Part shown: positions 1 to 6,700 of the stretch, in pieces
Layout: each line of letters begins with the position of its first letter
Numbering within the stretch: position 1 is the first letter of the stretch
Source of the DNA: Chloromonas sp. AAM2
Taxonomy: Eukaryota; Chlorophyta; Chlorophyceae; Chlamydomonadales; Chlamydomonadaceae
DNA length: 11,921 bases
Assembly (NCBI GenBank): GCA_004335635.1
Contig: QAXH01003171.1
Coordinates: forward strand, 1-11,921
Direction: 5' to 3'
Position numbers and translations under genes: made by a program
Notes under the pieces: model-generated
The model's database searches: none
The model's input: the letters and a program-made list of their open reading frames with translations, nothing else
What the model was told of the DNA's origin: nothing

Positions 1-460
1 CAGCGTGCTGGCGAGTGGTGGAGGGTAGGAGAGGCCTTGAGAGGCCAGGTGGGACTTGTACGCGTCCAGACAGGAGGTGGACACCTGGGATGCAAAAAAG
101 GTAGGTCATCACACACACACTGGCGACGTGGTGTGTGGCAGGAGGGTGGCACTACCTCGATGAACATGATTGCATTGGTTTTGATACGAATAATCAAACA
201 TCATCAAACAAGCACGTGGGATGAGGCCTGGGAAAAAGGACATCAGCAATGCAATGTGGCGACTGGCAGCGAAACTCCGCGTTGAGACTGATGCCGGACA
301 AGTGCCCTGTCCTTGGAGTCCTCTGTCAAACGTCCACTGAAATCACCGAAAATATCATAATAAGCTTGCGGCTCAAGACCTTGATGCGCATAGCAGATGA
401 CAAGCTGTTGCACCGGCCACAGCAACAATCAAAAACTGATGACGTTCAGCGCATTGCAGC
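1..460. other. 3' flank of the minus-strand gene, no gene seen
   Basis: This stretch follows the TGA of the minus-strand gene and probably includes its 3' untranslated region. I see no TGTAA poly(A) signal, the one typical of Chlamydomonas, on the minus strand here. It contains a short CA run near 110-120. The small open frames lack splice support and coding-like composition. Confidence 0.45.
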
Positions 461-781
461 TCACTCCTGGGTAATTTGAGACAGTGCACGTGGCAAGTGC
501 CAGGGTGTTGCTGCACCTGTCACAGTGTGAGATTGCATGCACTCCAGCAGCAATACCCGCACCTCTGCCCCCTTCGCCTGTCGGTTCTCAACACCATGCA
601 TGGCAGCTGCGCACATGGCCGGCATGACCTGTTCCCGCAGCGCTGACAGCGCTTGAGGCAGCAGAGCATCCCATATGGGGCCGCACACACCCAGCACCTG
701 AACACGCACAAAGCACTCCGCACAAATTTCGCTCAACGGAAGCCAAGCCGGCCTCCCCTCGAGTGCCTTCACGACAGTGCA
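461..781 (-). CDS. Minus-strand gene, terminal exon 17 (residues 1166-1271)
   Basis: The acceptor ccgcag|TGCACT follows a CAA/CAG repeat, and the TGA stop is at 461-463. It encodes CTVVKALEGRPAWLPL, then CFVRVQVLGVCGPIWDALL and SALREQVMPAMCAAAMHG, ending LPRALSQITQE. An AAG nine bases into the exon is a second possible acceptor in the same phase. The frame is also open upstream through the CAA repeat to about 862, so a Gln-containing form is possible. Confidence 0.88.
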   Translation of the reverse strand, partial: CTVVKALEGRPAWLPLSEICAECFVRVQVLGVCGPIWDALLPQALSALREQVMPAMCAAAMHGVENRQAKGAEVRVLLLECMQSHTVTGAATPWHLPRALSQITQE

Positions 782-3700
782 CTGCGGTTGTTGTTGCTGT
801 TGTTGTTGTCTTTTTACATCCGTGTCGATGCGCGCAATGCGCATAAGGGATGTGTCCCGCAACTCAGGGACAAAAAAAACTAATAGTCAATCAATACGAG
901 TCATAAAGCAAAAAGTCATAATATTGTTGTTGTTGTTGTTTACATGGGCTTCAGTTCGGGGAGGACTGCTCAGCGGGGGCAAGGGAGGCAGGAGGTCAAC
1001 TAGTTCAGTGCCTTCAGGGCAGTGTACTGCGGTGCTGCAGACCAATAACTTCAGGCAGCCGTGCACATCACCCCCTAAGCAGGCTTTGCCCTTTCCAATC
1101 GCACTGCACCTTGCAACTTCCGCTCACCTTGGGTGTTGGCAGCTCGGCCGCCAGGCCGGTCAGCGCCAAATCCTCTTTGAGCCTTTCCTCAGCCCCATCC
1201 ACCATCCCGGCAGCCTGCTCTAAACCCAACGCCAACCCCGTGGCACCGGAAAGACCAGCAGACGTGTCGGCAGGCACAGCCAGTCGCAACCCGAGCCCGG
1301 TAAGAAACCGTTTCTGAGCCGTTATTGAGGTTTCAAAAACCGTTGCAATGTGCTGTGTGAGGTACTCGCGTGCGTAGGTGTGCAGTCCTGAGGCAATGCA
1401 TGCGAGGAGCTGCTGCTGTTGGGCAGGTACCGGGGCGGTGGTTGTTAGTTGGGCGGTTGTTAGTTGGGCTGGTACAGGGATGGTGGTGGTGGTGGTGGTA
1501 GCAGGGGCGGTGAAGGCGGTGAAATAGTGGGACAGGTCTCCAAAGGGTTTGTCTGTGAGTCGGTTGATCGCCGCAGCCAGTTCCAACTGCCAGTGCACAG
1601 CTAAGTCGACCACAGCTAGCAACGCCCTGCACATCACAAAACGTGGAGGACATGACATCAATACTCACCGATCGTTTGAGTTCAGTTTGTTCCTAGTGTA
1701 GCCCTTTATGTGACTGCACGCATCGACATGGGAGCGTCGACACGGACGCATCGACACGGGCGCATTGGCATAGACGCATCGACATGGACGCATCGACATG
1801 GGCGCATCGACATGTGTGCATCGACACGGGCGCATCGACACGGAAGCATCAACACGGGCGCATCGGTTTCGGCGCATCGGCACGGGCGCATTGGAAATTG
1901 CCATGCGGCTACCTCAACCACCTCAACAAACTTCTCACCGTGTTGTTCGTGCAGCTGCCGTCCCCGCCGCCCCGTCCTCCTTGCTTGCCGCCCCCGCCTC
2001 CTCCAGCCCACCGCCGGAAGCTGTTTCCATCGCCGTTACCAAAGCCGTTTTCATTGCCGCAGCCGCCATTGCCGTCACCTTTCCCCGCGCCTCCTGCTTC
2101 CATCCATCCCCTTCACTCCCCGCATCCATTCCGACAGACTCCGTCAAAGAAACTGCCGGTTTGCCACCGTCGCCATTGCACACGAGCCGCCCAGCCACCT
2201 CCTGAATTGCATGCATACCCGCTTCCAGCACGTGCCTTGCAACCGTTTCTCCGAGCTGTTGTATGCCTGGCAGTGTTTGGAACTGTTCAGCCGTGGCTGC
2301 CGCTGCTTGCACTACCAGCCGCTCCCGGCCGCTGCCTGCCATCATCCTGCAGTTGACTGCAACATTTGCTCAATCTACCCAGCACCTGATTACAAAGCAA
2401 GGGTTGTGAATCCTGCCAGTTCCAAGTTATTAGACTACACCAGCTTGAAAAGTTACGATAGATGTGGTTGAAAGATTGACCACACTACTCATATTACTTG
2501 ATCAAGAAAGAAATAGTGCCTGAATAAGCCTGCTACTGTTATATGAATCAACAGCGACATATTTTATACAGAACAGAACTCCTTCGAACTCCTATGCTAT
2601 CAAACAACTATAACTTAAACAGATGCTGTCATAGACTTACTTTTGTGGGATGCTGTTGCTGTTAGCTGTCGTAAGTGCCACGGCAAGCGCTGTGGTCGCT
2701 GCCAGGGCAGCCCACAGCGGTGCTTGTAGGGCGTGTAGTGCAGGCGCCAGGCTGGCTGCCAGAGGGGCGAGGGCAAAGCCGGTCAGGTCCTCTGCCTCAT
2801 CCTTGGCTTCCTGAGACAGACACAGGCACAGTCACATGGTTGCCTGATAATACAATGATATCATTGTTATTCGAGGTGTTCTGCCTCATCCTTGGCTTCC
2901 TGTGGTAATCTTGGGGTTCTGGATTGGTTCTGAATTCAGGCTGAGACACGGCCAATGTGGCCCAGAGTTGAGTCCAATTGTGACCGGATTTACATGGCCC
3001 CCCACCTTTCATGTGCGACTGAGCCACCTCTCCTGGCAGCTACTTTTGGCGGGTCATTTCAGTGTGATCTCTTCCGATCCCCATGCAATCAGTGAGAAGA
3101 AGTGTCTGCACGGCTTGAGGTGCTGCAGTCCAAGCGGTCTGTGTCACATGCCACAGGTGATGACCCTTACATGTATTTCCCCCCTCGGTGCTATTACATA
3201 TACTCGGAAAACACCTTGGGCACCCCAACCGCCTACGTTAGTTGCTGTCAATTTATACACAACACGGTGCTGGTGCATGCATGTTCATTACGTTGCTGAT
3301 GAGCGTTGAGTTTGCTGCTGGTGAGCTTTAAGTTTGCTGCTGGTGAGCTTGAAGTTTGCTGCTGGTGCGCACCTGGATTTCGTCAGCCAGTTCTTGTGTC
3401 CTCCGCCGGCGGGCGCTGGACGGCAGATGGTCCGGGGCCAGGATGTCCGCATCCACTTGCGAAGCCAGCGCCTGAGCATCAGATACCTGACAGAAAGCAC
3501 AAGCAAAGCGTCAAGCATCTGAGAAATCATTAGCAGAGCCAGGCAAGTAGCCAGCAAACACATGGACCAGGTCAATTTTCCCGGCCCAGCTCAATCTTTT
3601 CCTGGCCCTGCCCACTCTTTTCCTGGCCCTGCCCACTCTTTTCCTGGCCCTGCTCACACTTTTCCCGGCCCTGCTCATACTTCCCCACCCTGCTCACACT

Positions 3701-6700
3701 TTTCCCGACCCTGCTCACACTTTTCCCGGCCCTGCTCATACTTCCCGGCCCTGCTCACACTTTTCCCGGCCCTGCCCACTCTTTTCCTGGCCCTGCTCAC
3801 ACTTTTCCGGGCCCTGCTCATACTTCCTGGCCCCTGGAATCACCGTAGGTTGCTTGCACTCCAACTGAAACCCTACTGACGTCATCTGAATCCGTAACTA
3901 AGAAATGACATTTGCTCACCCTTGTCTTCACTCTGGCCAGTCGCTCCAGAGCCCCCAATCTGCACGTTTCCAGTAACAGCAGCGGCCCCCGAAGCAGCAG
4001 CGCCAAAAACGCCTGCATGTTGGCTGCATCCATCATGTGACCCATGTGGCGCAGATCCAGCTTAGAAACCGCCTTGCACGTGGCTGGGGTAAACGCAGCC
4101 ACCACCTCTCCCCCTTCTTCCCCCTCTTGCTGCACCGCCGTTTTGCTTCTGCACTCCGCCCCTTGCACTGGCGCTGTATCCTCCACTTTCACATCACCAC
4201 CACCACCACCACCGCCGCTACCCCCATCACAAGTTGAGCTGTCTGCTTGGCCATGCACATGCTGCCATGCCATGAGCGCGGAGAGCCCTAGTTGAGGCAA
4301 GGCGAAGGTGGTGGAGGTGCGCCTGAGGACAAGGGACAGCAGCCTGCAAGGCACAGGAAAGGTTAAGAGAAGATTGCAGGAAACGTACAAGTGCAGGAAA
4401 CATCATCAAACGTACGATAACCTCCTTGCCGCCATCATCAGCATCACTACTTGGTATGCGCAGGCACGTGCCAAGCAACCAGCACGGTACAGGCGAGCAA
4501 TCAACCTGAGTTGTTGAAATCACATTGAAAAATCCTGAAAAATCCTAAACAATCAATCCAGCAAACAAAAAAAAGTTTGAGTGCAGACGACTTCCTGCAA
4601 TGATCAGGAGGGTTGGCCGTTAAGCCTGGCACGCTGTTATGTTCCTGTGGGTGGAGTGGGCACTTATTCTCACAACAGGGAGGGAGCTCCCACTAGTGGA
4701 AATCGAACCCTCAACCTCAACTTGCAGTTCCCGCCTCGGCTTCGGCCAACTTGACCCTGATGCCGGGTGTACTGATTGATATAGATTGAGTGAGTCCGCC
4801 TTAGGACCTGCGCCACCCAAACCCGCACCAAGTCCAAGGCCTGCCTGAGACCGCAAATCGCGACTTGACGATTGTTGTGTTGTCTCATAATGTACTTATG
4901 TTGTGATGTCTTGTAACGGGCTAGGGATTATTCACACATTGACACAACTTCACAAATATAGCTGCTTTATATATATATAGCTTGATACACACAACCACAC
5001 ACACACGCACATGTTTTTGCTGACACACACTGGTTCCAGCGTCAGTCCCAGAATTGTCCCAAAACTGGCAAACTTCCTTCTGCCCATCGTCAAGCCTCAC
5101 TTGTCTTGCTCCGCCTCGTTGTCCGGCAGTTTCCTGCGCACCAGCCCCCGCAAAAAAGGGGGCACGTGCGTCTCCCCCACCGCCCTGCAATCTCCCGCCA
5201 GCCGTTGTCGCACGTGGTCGCTGTGCTGAGTGAGGTACTCAAGCGTAAGGGTGTAGTCGCTGAGGTGTGACGTGCGGGGCAGGGGCATGGAATCCCTGGA
5301 GGCAACGTGCGGACAATAGTAACAGTATTCTGGCAAAGACAATGAAGGATGATGAATGTAGGCAGACATGCATACACACCCTCACACACACAACACACAT
5401 CCTCACACAACACACACACACACACACACACGACACTCTCTCTCTCTCTTTCTCTCACACACACACACACACACCCTACCTGTGCAGTAAGAATGTAAGC
5501 CACGGGCCCTGTGCCCTCCCTTCCGTGCCCTGCTGCTGTGACTGGTGTGGCTGTTGCTGCTGCTGTGGCTGCTGTTGTGGCTGCTGTTGTGGCTGGTCCC
5601 CGAGCAGCCAGTCCAGCGCCTGCTGCGATCCGCCCAGCAGCACTGCCATGGCCGCCATGCGGCTGGTCTGCAGCGACTCATCCACTAACACTACCACATG
5701 ATGTAGGCTGGCCATCAGGGAGGGTTGGCACTTTTGGGGTGCGATCAGGGAATGGCAGGGAAGGTCAACCAACTGCACACAAGCAATACAAAAAGCATGA
5801 ATTACGCACGGCACGGCCGGGGAAGGGAATAAGTGAGAGGAAAGGGAGGGAAGAAGGGGGGGAATCAGAAGGATGGCATGTTTCAAGACAGTGCGACAAC
5901 AGTGGCGTCGGGTCTGAAAAGTACCCATCTTCAGTAACCATTTCAGCAACGCCGTGGAATCACATGAAAAGGGGCTCGACTGCCAGCCCTCTTCGAGCCT
6001 GCCTCGTGGACAGCTGCGTTGCAACGCCTCTGCTGGTCCCCCTGCTTCAGGCTGCTTGCAACTGCCGTTGCCCAGCCATGCAATGCAATGCTTTACGTCT
6101 CTTCCTCCCCAGGCACCCCTGCCTGCCTGCCACCTGCAGCCGTTCATAAAATAATAACAAAAATTGCGCGAAATTAAACAATAAACAACAATGCTTCCAG
6201 ACTGCTTGCCTCGCACCTGCAGTTCCGTGTGTTGCAGCAGGGGACATGGCAGTGCTACCGTCAGCTGCTGCATGCACGCATGGAAGGCCTTGCGGCATGC
6301 AGACAGGGCCACTCGATCCTCCCGGTCCGACACCTGAGGGGTGCATGCACGCACACACACACTGCCCGCATGGGTCATGGGGGGGTGCATGCAGCAGTCC
6401 CATTCTTTCTGGTTCAGTCGAACCCATGGCCACCTGTGCATGTGGTGCTGCACACAATTGCGTTTTTGGATTATTGCTCTTATTGACTCATTTCACTTGA
6501 ATGATTCCAGAATTATCACAGTATTACTTCCATCACTTCATTACTTTGATTTTCATAGTTTTCCATTTATTTGCTGTACCTTGAGCAGGTGAGCCCAAGG
6601 CCCCCAGCGCATGTAGTCCTGCGCTGCTAGTTCCTCCAACAACCCCAACTGCCGGGGCAGGAACCAGTCCTCGGTGGCTGTGCATATGGAGAGGAAGTCA

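Larger units (their letters stand above)
2811..3372 (-). other. Intron 13 (562 bases)
   Basis: Between exons 13 and 14. It contains the 22-base repeat at its 5' end, a copy of the exon 14 edge at 2874-2902 and a palindrome at 2852-2867. The middle (about 2910-3290) is unique sequence with no coding segment I can support on either strand. Confidence 0.75.

Noticed and set aside
1710..2471. 253-residue plus-strand ORF with repeated His/Arg/Thr peptides
   Set aside because: It is kept open by the 14-base minisatellite and by antisense of exon 15; the minus-strand exon has proper splice sites, phase and codon bias.
3562..3879. Plus-strand ORF with a repeating SFPGPAH heptapeptide, resembling a structural repeat protein
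   Set aside because: It is a translation of the 21-base intronic minisatellite with no splice or promoter support.
4680..4850. Functional tRNA gene
   Set aside because: The A and B boxes are too far apart and the T-stem is imperfect; no acceptor-stem pairing is visible.
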